Shown: in pieces, positions 1-9,837 of the stretch | Layout of the letters: every line of letters begins with the position of its first letter | Position numbering within the stretch: the stretch's first letter is position 1 | Assembly: GCA_021464525.1 (NCBI GenBank) | Contig: JADRCO010000722.1 | Location: 1 to 27,608 of the forward strand | Length of the DNA: 27,608 nucleotides | Source of the DNA: Rhizophagus sp. LPA8_4_AMF | Taxonomy: Eukaryota > Glomeromycota > Glomeromycetes > Glomerales > Glomeraceae | Direction of reading: 5' to 3' | Made by a program: the position numbers and the translations under genes | The notes under the pieces: model-generated | The model's database searches: none | What the model saw: only the letters and a program-made list of their open reading frames with translations | Told to the model about the DNA's origin: nothing

Positions 1-382
1 AAGTCCAAGAAGCCGTTCCTACAAAAAAGAAAGAAAGAGAACGTTAGAAACGTTTCCAAAAGTCAAAAACAAAACAATAAAGAGAAACAACACTTACCTA
101 TCCAGAATGTCACCTATTTCGAAGTCCAAGAAGCCGTTCCTACAAAAAAGAAAGAAAGAGAACATTAGAAATATTCCTAAAAGTCAAAAATAAAACAAAA
201 AAGAGAAAACAATACTTACCTACCCAGAATATCATCTATTTTGAAGTCCAAAAAGCCATTCCTACAAAAAAGAAAGAAAGAGAACATTAGAAACATTTCC
301 AAAAGTCAAAACAAAACAAAAAAGAAAAAATGATACTTACCTACCTGGAATGTCACTTATTTTGAAGTTCAAGAAGCCGTTC
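1..382 (-). CDS. Partial gene made of repeated 42-nt mini-exons (14-residue repeat)
   Basis: On the minus strand the exons are 341-382, 220-261, 98-139 and the start of another at 1-18, each full one exactly 42 nt. The introns between them are 77-80 nt. Each has a GTAAGT-type donor, a CTAAC/CTAAT branch-point-like box and a long pyrimidine tract ending in TAG. The phase is constant: each exon ends AG and the next begins G. In that phase the peptides are NGFLDFEIGDILDR, NGFLDFKIDDILGR and NGFLNFKISDIPGR. The two other frames of the 98-139 exon contain stops. The protein would be a tandem 14-residue amphipathic repeat. The 5' part is uncertain: two further copies (460-490, 568-599) are shortened and frame-breaking, and a possible upstream exon is at 681-790. 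The array continues beyond the window. I do not recognise the family. The architecture recalls SP7-like repeat proteins of Rhizophagus, but that is analogy only. A non-coding minisatellite with chance splice sites is the alternative. Confidence 0.5.
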
Positions 383-459
383 CTATAAAAAAAAGAAAGA
401 AAATGTTAGAAACGTTCCCAAAAGTCAAAAACAAAATAACAAAGAGACACAACACTTAC

Positions 460-599
460 CTTCGCCTATTTCAAAGTCCAAGAAGCTGTTCTACAAAAAA
501 AAAAGAAAAAAAACGTTAGAAATGTTCCCAAAAGTCAAAAACAAAACAACAAAGAGAAAACATTTACCTACTCAGAATGACGTCCATTTAGAGCCGCTC
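460..599 (-). pseudogene. Two degenerate mini-exon copies of the array
   Basis: The copies at 460-490 (31 nt) and 568-599 (32 nt) keep donor and acceptor boxes but have lost 11 and 10 nt of the 42-nt exon. Used in the phase of the intact copies, each would shift or stop the frame. They could be skipped exons, or the decayed 5' edge of the array, as is common at the ends of tandem repeats. Confidence 0.5.
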
Positions 600-680
600 C
601 TACAAAAAAGAAAGAAAAAAGTTTAAAAAAAATATATATTTAAAAAAAAGATCGGTTATACAATTGATCTGATTACTTAC

Positions 681-790
681 CGTACGTAATATACCGAATA
701 ATCTGTTATAGTAGTATTAAGGAATTTTCTTATAATAAAGGTCTGATCGGCCCGAATACCTATTTTGTTATATTGTCTGGTTTGTATACT
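681..790 (-). other. Possible upstream exon of the mini-exon gene
   Basis: Between a strong acceptor (T-rich tract then TAG, just above 790) and a strong donor (GTAAGT starting at 680) lie 110 nt that are open in one frame. They end with two bases of a codon, the same phase as the downstream mini-exons. The peptide is 36 residues, starting SIQTRQYNKIGIRADQ. No initiator or signal peptide could be found further upstream, so this is only a candidate. Confidence 0.25.
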
Positions 791-890
791 CTACAAAAAA
801 AAGAAAATTTTTTAAATTTTTTTTTGTGAAAAAATAGATCTGATCAGCAATCAAAATCTGATCTGATCACTGAAACTATTTCAGCAATTT

Positions 891-1003
891 GGCTAATTGC
901 ATCTGTAAAAATACAATACGGCTGTAAAAATATAATACAGTATTATGTCAAAAAAAATTTCATGCCAAAATTAATTACGGCGTATTTTTACAGATGTAAT
1001 GCC
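891..1003. repeat. Inverted repeat (MITE-like hairpin) with nested inverted repeat
   Basis: CATCTGTAAAAATAC at 900-914 is matched exactly by its reverse complement at 982-996. The pairing extends outward through ATT/AAT and GGC/GCC with a two-base bulge. CTGTAAAAATA occurs again inside at about 922. A second perfect 12-bp inverted pair, AATTAATTACGG (969-980) and its complement (1008-1019), overlaps the right arm. No clear target duplication was seen, so the class is not assigned. Confidence 0.5.
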
Positions 1004-1687
1004 GAAACCGTAATTAATTCGTGGAGAAGTATAACATAAACTACTATAAAAGGAAACTTGTAAAACCAGAAGTAATATGGATTACCAAATACAGAAATTT
1101 GTATAACTAGGTTTACCATAAAAGGAAATTATCAAATTTACAGCGAGATAGAATTCTACAGGTAGATAGAATTAAAGAAATATAAGAAATATTGTATCAT
1201 TATTCATTACAGCAGAGATGCTGCATTATTCTAAATAGTACAGCAGAAATAATGTATAGTGCAGAAGAAAATAACTATAAAAAAATCCTAAAAATAGCTA
1301 TAAAATAATCTGAACATAAAAGACAACGTTTTACTTTCCTTTACATCAGCTCAAAAATTGAATTTTGAGTTTTAGTTTTAGTTTTAATTAAAATAAATAA
1401 ATTATTGATTATTAAAAACAATAAAGAGTATATTCATGATGTTGTTTGAATGTTAATTAATATTGATAAAAGGTATAATAGTGGAAGTTATTGAAGATTA
1501 TTATTATATGTAGCAGGTGTAGAAAGAGAAATTGGTGTTCTCAGTTTTCCAATTGGGAAATGAGTTTAGAAAAGGTTAATATCATTTTTCTTTGTTTTTC
1601 AAGTTAAATAAGACAAAGTGGTAGAATTCCTAAGATTACGCTCTATAACATAAATACCCATCAGAATTGCCAGTATTCCCAGTAAGG

Positions 1688-1830
1688 CAGTGATGTGCAT
1701 TTTATACTTCCAATAGTTAAAAATTTGATTGGAAGCTTCCAATCCAAATGATTTTATAAGAAAATTATGCTTTCAAACCTTCCAATAGTATTTCCAATAG
1801 TGCTTCCAATCTTCCAAGTGCACATCACTG
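1688..1830. mobile_element. hAT-type MITE, 143 bp
   Basis: The terminal inverted repeats are perfect over 12 bp: CAGTGATGTGCA at 1688-1699 and TGCACATCACTG at 1819-1830. They are flanked by an identical 8-bp direct repeat, CAGTAAGG (1680-1687 and 1831-1838). An 8-bp duplication and ends starting CAGTG are hallmarks of the hAT superfamily. The interior carries at least five copies of a TTCCAAT-type subterminal motif, as expected for transposase binding sites, and has no coding capacity. The intact ends and duplication suggest a young insertion. Confidence 0.88.
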
Positions 1831-1889
1831 CAGTAAGGTACAGTTTCATTTCATTATTATAGATCTGCTTTTTTGCAGTATGATCTGTA

Positions 1890-2698
1890 AGTTTCTTATT
1901 TTCTAATCTAAGTTCTACAATCTTATCTTCAAATTTTTCAGAGGAATAACCCCAAGATGAGATTTCTGTTCACTTTGCCATTATAGATTTTTCTTTTACA
2001 ACAACTGATTGGCAGAATAAATTGGAAAGTCTCTTAATACTTATCAATCTAGAAATTAGGATTCTGAAAGGAGAAAACTTTACAGGTTTTAGAAGTTAAC
2101 CACCAGATATATAAGAGTACTAGCTCTTTCAATAATCCTTGTACAAATTTAGTTACTATATTTGAGAAACCCAAGCTTTGTGAGAATTGTTTGTAGTTGA
2201 TTCTGTCTTATCTTTAGCAGAATCAATCTGGGATAATGGTTTACTAAAGTAAACAATCCCACTTGTTTTGCTGATTTATCTTGATCACTAACAGTTTTAT
2301 ATCACATGATACTTTTGAATCTATCACAATGGATTTTTGAGCATGATTCTCTATTTCACAAGGTGATTCCAAGAAAGTACATGCAGGGTCAGGGATTACA
2401 TCTTGGATACCTGTCTCATGCTGAATTTTTTTCTCCTTATTGCATCATCTAATATTATCACTAATGCTTTTCTTATGCATCTCATCCAAGAAATTATCCA
2501 TCTCTTCTCCTGTGATGATTTTTCATGGTTGTCTGCACCTGAATTGAAGTTAGAAGAGTTGTTATTAGTAATATTATCTTGTGAATGCTTCTGTTCCAAT
2601 TTAGGAATTCTATCAGTGATATCCATCTTATTTTTCTCTAGAACCATCATCTGCTTTATAAGTTCCACATTTCTGGCCTCAACCTTGGTAAAAAACAC
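1890..2698 (-). pseudogene. Relic of a coiled-coil multicopy Rhizophagus-type gene
   Basis: The clearest piece is 2396-2698. It starts with a heptad-like region (VEARNVELIKQMM, then MDITDRIPKLEQKHSQ), followed by an Asn/Ser-rich stretch and NSGADNHEKSS. I recognise this pattern from lineage-specific proteins that are abundant in Rhizophagus. Just after it the family's continuation (EEMDNFLDEMHKKSIS) is found in another frame, and later KEKKIQHETGIQDVIPDP follows an in-frame stop. At least one frameshift and one nonsense change are therefore present, and the downstream part to about 1890 is too worn to follow. No start context, splice structure or promoter is apparent. The open frame on the opposite strand at 2403-2732 is a shadow. 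Confidence 0.55.
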
Positions 2699-2930
2699 AG
2701 ATCATCCAACTTCTGAATTATACATTATATAAACTTATAATTCTACGCATTATCAAGGTTAACATTATACTTTAATTTAAAAAAATTTTAATGGGTGTTA
2801 TTACTTGACTTTGGAAATTATGAGGGGTCAGATACTTATGACCAGGGCTGTATTTGATATCTTGGGAAATTGAAAGGCAGTTAGAAATACTTTTGCCCGT
2901 TTTGAAATTCTGATAATTAATTATCGAAAT

Positions 2931-3043
2931 GATTATTCGATTACGCAGATTAAAAATTTTATATACTGTAGCCAAATTAATTTATTTTAATCACAAACTG
3001 TCAAAAAACTAGATGATATAAAATAGATTATAATCAAATAATC
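2931..3043. repeat. Possible short MITE with 13-bp imperfect inverted ends
   Basis: GATTATTCGATTA (2931-2943) and TAATCAAATAATC (3031-3043) are inverted copies with one mismatch. GAAAT lies directly outside both ends (2926-2930, 3044-3048) and could be a target duplication. In DNA this AT-rich the support is weak. Confidence 0.35.
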
Positions 3044-3115
3044 GAAATATTTATACATTTTTTTTAGAAACCATTTTTATTCATTATTTAAAAACTTTTA
3101 TTTAAAAGTGGCAAA

Positions 3116-6100
3116 TTATATTACAAGTTTTTTTAAGATTGTATCATAACTAAATGAATCATCGTCTAATAAATACAAAATTTCGTCATTTGGAATATAT
3201 TTCTTTAATCCAGTTAAAATTGAATATAATACAAAATGATGTTTAAACTCTGCTATCGAAAATTCTCTGCTCATGTCAAGAAGTTTTGATACCCTTTTTA
3301 TAATCTATAAAATAAGTACGTAAATAAATATAAACAGAAAAATCCAGAATAAAATCAAAACACATACCTGTTTTTGAACAGACTCGATTCCGTTATCTTT
3401 TGCTTCAGATGAATTCGGAAATTCTCTTAATATTAAAGATGATAATGTTCTAATGTTAACAGCATTTTGCATAACGTTTTCGAATATTTCATCCCATAAT
3501 TCATAAGATTTTGATGTGCTTAAATCATTAAACTGATTTAATTCGCCCGAATATTCTTCAAAACTTAAGTTTACTAATCCATTTAATACTACCTTAACTC
3601 CATATTCTAATAATTTACCTCTAACTAATTTGTTCTTTTGTGGTATACTTGCTACGACTATCAAAACATCTAAGATTCTTATTAACCAATCTAGCTTTAC
3701 TTTTTTCTCGATTCCATTAGATTTATAGATATGGACATGAATAGCACGAAGAATCCACGAAAATGATAAAGATGGTGTCATTACATCAATACTTTGCGAA
3801 TCTTCTGAAATAATACCAAAGGTACTCAAGCATTCCTCTAATAATTGTGTAAAATATTTAGTTGCATCTATACGTCCTAACTCAGACATGGTACTTATAG
3901 TAAGTGCGTATTTTCCAAGTTCGTCATTATTCTTAGGTGGAAGGGAAGAGATTGTTGAAAAATCATCGATATTGCTACAAATTTGTACTGCTAGACGAAT
4001 AACATATGCTTGTGTTTGGGAAGTTGGAGATGGTATTGCATCATAAGCACTTTTTAATAAAGCAAGCAAATCTTGCTGAAGCGATGTTATAGCCCCATTA
4101 CTCATATTTGTTGTAGGCAAATAATCATTCATCGTTGTAAGAAAATTAATTTGTAATTCCTAAATTAAATTAATATTATTACAAAGAATATAAATTTAAT
4201 TTTTTCAAAAAAAAAAAAATAAATAAAAAATAAATAAAAACAAAGTATATTTTTACCTCAATCTTTGGATTTCTTAACTTCTCAATATTATCAAATAAAC
4301 ACGTTACTATTTCATTTATAACTTTAAATATCCTCGAATTTGGTATAACTACTTTTTTCATAATTTGTTCCATACCTCGCTTTTGAATAAGTTTTGTAAT
4401 TACTTGATCACCTTTTTTAACTTTTTTATCTTCAAATCCACAAAGTTCTAGAATTTTACTAAGTCCTTCACCAACAAGCAATTTTCCATATTCCATATCA
4501 TTAAATCCATCATCTTCACTCATTAGTATTTCAGGAAGACCATTCAATACATATAAAAGAAATTCAATTAATGAAGTTGAATGATCGCAATGTCGAATAG
4601 CCAATAAAACACTTTGATAATGTAAATTATATTTTTTAAAAAACGGAGTATTAAATTTTTTAAGAGGAGGAAACCAATTAACTGAAGGTAGTACCAAGTT
4701 TACAGTTGAAAAAGATTTAATGATCGAGCTGCCAAATTCAACTGATGCTAAGGATGCAATATTTCCTTCTAAAAATAGTAATAACAAATAAGTTAGTTAA
4801 ATTGAAAATTATCGAAAAGAAACGGAAAAAAAGAAAATTACTCCGAGAAATTTCAACAAGTTCATCAAATAGAGCCCTTAAATAACTTGTTGACGGTAAC
4901 CTTGAATAATCTTTTGGTTCCGAGCTACTTATTTCTATAAATTCGTTTCCTATTTCTGAAATTTTCTCTATAACTTGCATTAAACAAGCCAAAACAATTG
5001 TGGCTAGTCTTCCACCTTTTACATCACTCATTATCGTTCCCGAAGTTATAGATTGCTGACCAAGTCCAGCGATATTTTGCAAAATATCTACAACTTGTAT
5101 CATCATCGTCAAGAAAGACGAATTAAGGAAAAATGAATTTGTAGTTTGTGAAATAGAAAAAAATTTTACGCCAAATAAAGATCCTAAAGTTATAATTGCA
5201 GCATGACGTTTTGCCATATTAGCGTTTGAAGATGTTAAAACATCAATTTGTAAACGCACTTGAGAATTAAACGCAGAAAGACAACGGGATGATTCTTTTA
5301 TTGAAAGAACAGATAGTAAAATATGAGAATACACTTGCGAAAAATGGAAATAATATCCCGTCCATTCATGCTAATCACAAAAATAATGTATATTAATACA
5401 TTTATTTTTTTTTAAATGTATGTACAATAAATTTCAAACCCTTACCTCAGTATCTGCAATTTTTATAGCTTTTTCAAAAATATCAACAATTTCAACAATC
5501 TCTTCGTCAGATCTTTTACCTCTGGAAAAACCAATAAACCACGCAGAACCAGCAATTGTACTTTTGATATTTTCATCTATTTTACCTCCACTATTTACAA
5601 ATTCTTTTAAATCTGATAAACATTTTTGATAAATATGTTCTGCTTTTTCTTCTTCTTCGCGATCAATATTTGATAATCCGAGTAAGACACCAAAAGCAGG
5701 ATTAATTTGTGGCGTATTTGTTTGGTTGTAAGACAATAATGGTGAAGATAGGAAATCAGCAAGAAAAGTGATCGTTTGAGAACAAACATTAGATGTCTTT
5801 ATTGGAGATGACGCAAGATGGGACAAAAGAATTCCAAGAGAAAATCCTGCTCCAAATAAAGTCCACCCTGACATGGCACTTTATAAAAGATGAATTTAAC
5901 ATTTAGACTTCTGTTTTAAAAAATATCACTAAGATGATTACGAAACTCACCTCTCGTCTACTTCACTTAATTTCATAACTAAAGTATCAATAATTTCGCT
6001 AACTAACTTTTCATCTGTCATAACTAAAATAGACAAGTGGCCTAAAGCCATCATTACACTAAATTGAACCTCGTCATTTGTTTTATCTTGATTTTGCTTA

Positions 6101-9100
6101 GAAACTGATGCGGCATCAACAAAAAAGTTGTCTAATAAATGTCGAATAATTATTGTTGCATGATGTTGTAATGACATGATATTAAATGATTTTAATGCCA
6201 AACATAATCCTAAACACATAAATCCGAGGATAAAGTTAGATTGAGTACATAAGGATTGACTAAGAATTCAACTTGCCTGTAATTGCTAAAATAGAATTCT
6301 GACAAACAGCAGGAAACCTTGCATCATTTAACCGTTTCATTATATCTTCTATTAAAGATTTAACAATGTTTTCTTCAACATCATTATAACCTTGCTTATT
6401 TGTTTTTGGTAAAACTTCTTGTAAACCCATAACAAAAAAGTTACACCATTTAGAAACACATCCAACTCTGATTATCCAATGATCTGTTAATATAACATCT
6501 TGGATTGCATTGGTAAGTAATTTATAAAATCTAGTAGACTTCAAATGTTTATCTTTAACTTCTTCATTTATAGGAGGTCTAAAACACAACAACGAAGCAA
6601 GAGCAAATCCAACTCTTAATCCAGGATTTACTATTCCACTCTCCCAATCATCAACAATTTTTGAACCAATCAAAGTTAGCCTTTGTTTTAATTCTAAGAA
6701 ATCCTTACTTTCAGACCCAGAAGAACCAGCACCACCACCGGATGCATCGACACCTTTGAACAAACTACGTCTCATTTTATCTATTTCATGAGAAATAAGC
6801 TTACTTAACACAAGTTTCCATTCCTCGATTCTGGCTATATCTGGATTTGCATTCGTGTTTAGGAGTTGAACCAACAATATTTTTGATCCTGGAAAATATT
6901 CGGGTAAAATCTCTTTTGCTTGAAATTGAGCTATTGCTCTTAATCCATGTTTCAAGATTTGTGCATTAGATTGAATTTGGAAACGATCTAAATCGTTTAT
7001 ACTAGTTTCATCTTGTTCTTGATCAGGAATACTAGAAAAATAATTTGGAAAAATCAACGGACATAAATATTTTGATAATATGTCATGTTTAGCTTCATTA
7101 TATAAATCACTATCTACAATAAAGTCTAAATGTAAAAATTTCTTTAGTAAAATTACAAAATTGTTTAAAACTCATTTTAATAATAAGCAAGAAATACCAT
7201 CTCCCATTTGTGCCACAAGTTGATAAAAACGGCATAACCTGGCAATTAATTGCACATTTAAATTTTTGCTTTTCATCACCGAATCAGCAATATACGACAT
7301 CAAAACACTCCATACTGTAAAGAAAACACAATAAGTGATTAATATGCAAGAAAAAAACAAAACTAATTAAAAAATATATTACAAATTCATACTTGCTCGA
7401 GGATCTATAATTTCAGTTTCGGCAAATAAATTCAAAGATTCAATTATCAAACATAAACTATTCGGATGTAAAACTACAGATTGAAGTAGATTTGATATGA
7501 AGGGAACCAATTCTTCTGTATAATCCCTCATTTTAGTCTTGAAAATATCTCTAAAATAATTTCATTTTATTTATTTATTTTACTTTTTTTTTAAAAAAAA
7601 AATGAAATGAAAAATAGAATATAAGAAGAATAAATTAAATTTTACCTCATCGTAGTTAAAGCTGATACTTCAACTTCAAATGATACACTTTTCGTATTTT
7701 CAACAACTTGAAGCTTTCTACTTCTAACCCAATCAATCAAAATAAATCTCAATGATCTCCAACACCTTCTTTGCCTTTTCCAAAGTTTATATAAAACTCT
7801 GATCCTTATAGCTTCTAATCTTCTTGTGCTTTTATCTTGAGTAAGGCTCATTGTAAATTTCAAAACTTTCGTGGTTATAATTGGATCTTTGGGAGAAACC
7901 AATGAAGGTAAAGAATGATATAAAATATGAAGATGAATCGAAGATGAAAGATCGTTTCTTAAAATAAAAAGTAATAATAAGAATATTGGAAACTTTTTTG
8001 ATTGAGCCAATAAAGTGTTTTCGTCTATTAAGGAAATAATAGCATCTAAAGCCTGAATTCTTATATTTTCCTTATTATGAAACAAGTAGGAAATGTGGAA
8101 AAGAGGTGTAAAGGGTAATTTAGGATTATCAATTCTAAATATATCGGAAGAAATAGGAAATTTTTTTAAAAGATTATATGTCTCAGATAATATTTCCATA
8201 AGAGTTCCGGTAATAAATGTTGAAGACGACAGTTCTGAAATCTATTACAAGTTATACAAATTATAATTAATATAAATAATTATTAAAAAGAACGTATTAT
8301 TACAAATTTAAAAAGATACATGCCTCTTCTAAAATCTTTTGATTAGAAGTAGAAATTCTTTGAATTCTGTGTAGTTTCTGTACATTTAAAAGGATTTCCA
8401 TAGCAATACTCCTTGTTTTATGTTGCGTTGAATCAGCTATTACCTGAAACAAAGGTAAAATTGTTATATTAATTAATTCTAGATTTATATCTTGCTTATC
8501 TGATTCATTTATTTTCGTATCAATTATTTCTTGTATAATTTCAAGAATAATAGATTGACTGTCACATGAATTAGTATCTGATAGTAAAAAAATTAATGAT
8601 GGCCATAATATTACAAAACTTGGTATTGAAATCATATCCGAAAACTTATAATGAAGTTTCAGTATCTTAAAAAGTAAATTCACATAATGACTTGTAGATA
8701 AACTGGATCTATGTAAATCACATGTTATAGAAAGAATTTGAATACTCAAAGCATTACTAAATTCTTTCAAAAAAAACGGTGAAAAACTATTTCTGATATA
8801 AGATGTTTCCATAATATTAATAAATGATTGTATTAATAAATATATTGTGCTATTTGTCACATCAAAATTAATATACGAAGTAATAGAAGAAAGTGAAATT
8901 TTTTGAATAATTGAAAGCAAATATTTCAACGCATGTTCTCTTAATTCAATAAAATCTTTATCATCAACATTTTGATACACGATTCGAATGAGAAAATGTA
9001 CCAAAGTAGACGTCCAGTATTTTTGTAGTTCAAATTTACCTTGAACTCCATCTAAAATAATGAAATCCAAAAATGGATGAATCATGTTTAAAATATTTCG

Positions 9101-9622
9101 CAAAAATACGGATCTTTTTTTTGGAGTTTTAGATTTAATAAATTCAAGTCTTGACATATCAAAAATTCTCTCAATTTGTGCAAGTAAAAATGTCCAAGAT
9201 TCGTCTGTTTTTGTTGAAATAATGAGAATATAAGGATGTGTCATTCCACCACGAACTCTAAATGGACATTTATATTCTAATGAAGAATCAGTTTGAGTAT
9301 CCACCTGATATAACAAAATATTGGTAATTCCTATTATAACATTATCAAGTTGGACTCCTGAGAGAGTTGACAATGAATCTGTTAACTTATTCAAGGCATC
9401 ATTCCAAGAAATAGCTCCCGATTGTACAAGCGAAGTAATATTATTAACGGCATTAGAGGATGTTATTCCAGACGGAGATATAACAAAAGACCAAAACTTC
9501 TCCAATTGCGAAGGCTCACTTGTACCCTTTGGATGAGTATCAGCTGATCCGGGGTTTACAATTATCGCCTGAATCACTTTATGAACAGACTGAATGGAAA
9601 TAAACCTATGCTGCAACTCCAT
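3116..9622 (-). CDS. FOCAD: Focadhesin-like protein (DUF3730 family), 11 exons
   Basis: The minus-strand exons are 8324-9622, 7646-8241, 7393-7550, 7198-7314, 6277-7125, 5951-6209, 5446-5878, 4842-5370, 4257-4768, 3368-4159 and 3116-3304. Together they make 5733 nt with consistent phases, giving 1910 residues; human focadhesin is about 1800. The start at 9622 follows an A/T-rich leader, and the TAA is at 3116-3118. The protein is almost entirely alpha-helical and HEAT/ARM-like. The DUF3730 signature lies around residues 440-640, including an AIRIRVLYKLWKRQ-type helix and the SLPSLVSPKDP segment. The C-terminal third should correspond to DUF3028. In animals FOCAD was described at focal adhesions and later as a stabiliser of the SKI mRNA-decay complex; the second role is the one plausible in a fungus (inference). 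Two introns use GC donors. The family call is firm; exon ends are by splice rules only. Confidence 0.86.
6210..6276 (-). other. GC-AG intron in the focadhesin-like gene
   Basis: The donor reads ACAG|GCAAGT, the exact consensus for GC-AG introns, and the acceptor is TTTAG. Removing these 67 nt keeps the frame (ILAITG then LCLALKSF). No GT donor at this junction preserves phase. Confidence 0.75.
8242..8323 (-). other. Second GC-AG intron in the focadhesin-like gene
   Basis: The donor GAG|GCATGT and acceptor TAATAG join KILEE to ISELSSS with phase 0; exon 1 is then exactly 433 codons. The nearby GT alternative (GCAT|GTATCT) gives a stop soon after joining either usable acceptor, so the GC donor is preferred. 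Confidence 0.65.
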
Positions 9623-9742
9623 TTTAAGTAAAAATTTTTTTTTAAAAAAAAAAAATGAGAGAAAAATGATACATATGATATTCTGATCTGCATGCAGTTG
9701 ATCATTAGATCGTCGTTACATTGTAACACTGTTAACAAATCA

Positions 9743-9751
9743 TTACGTCAT
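9743..9751. promoter_or_regulatory. TTACGTCAT box upstream of the focadhesin-like gene
   Basis: This CRE/bZIP-like element lies about 121 bp upstream of the start codon at 9622. The same nine bases occur 163 bp upstream of the lipase gene start. The pairing with two starts suggests a shared promoter element, but one 9-mer in AT-rich DNA is weak evidence. Confidence 0.3.
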
Positions 9752-9837
9752 TAATGGCAATTCAAATTTTTTTATTGTAATATTTTAATAATAATATCTT
9801 CATTATTCTTTTGAATTTGAAATTTACCAATTCGAAT

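Larger units (their letters stand above)
1..625. repeat. Tandem array of ~109-121 bp units (about 5.3 copies)
   Basis: Units begin near 1, 122, 244, 365 and 474, with a degenerate piece near 568-625. The shared core is AAGTCCAAGAAGCCGTTCC followed by an A-rich stretch with GAAAGAAAGA and an ACTTACC box. Copies 1-4 are about 121 bp; copy 5 is about 109 bp. Identity is high along the whole unit, which indicates recent duplication of complete units. Read on the minus strand, each unit is an exon plus an intron (separate entry). The array is cut by the left edge, so its full copy number is unknown. Confidence 0.93.

Noticed and set aside
1-625. CRISPR-like array
   Set aside because: Whole units including the would-be spacers are nearly identical, and the organism is a eukaryote; the tandem exon-intron reading explains the pattern.
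2403-2732. 109-codon open frame on the plus strand
   Set aside because: It is antisense to the coiled-coil relic, with no recognisable domain; the minus-strand reading carries the family signature.
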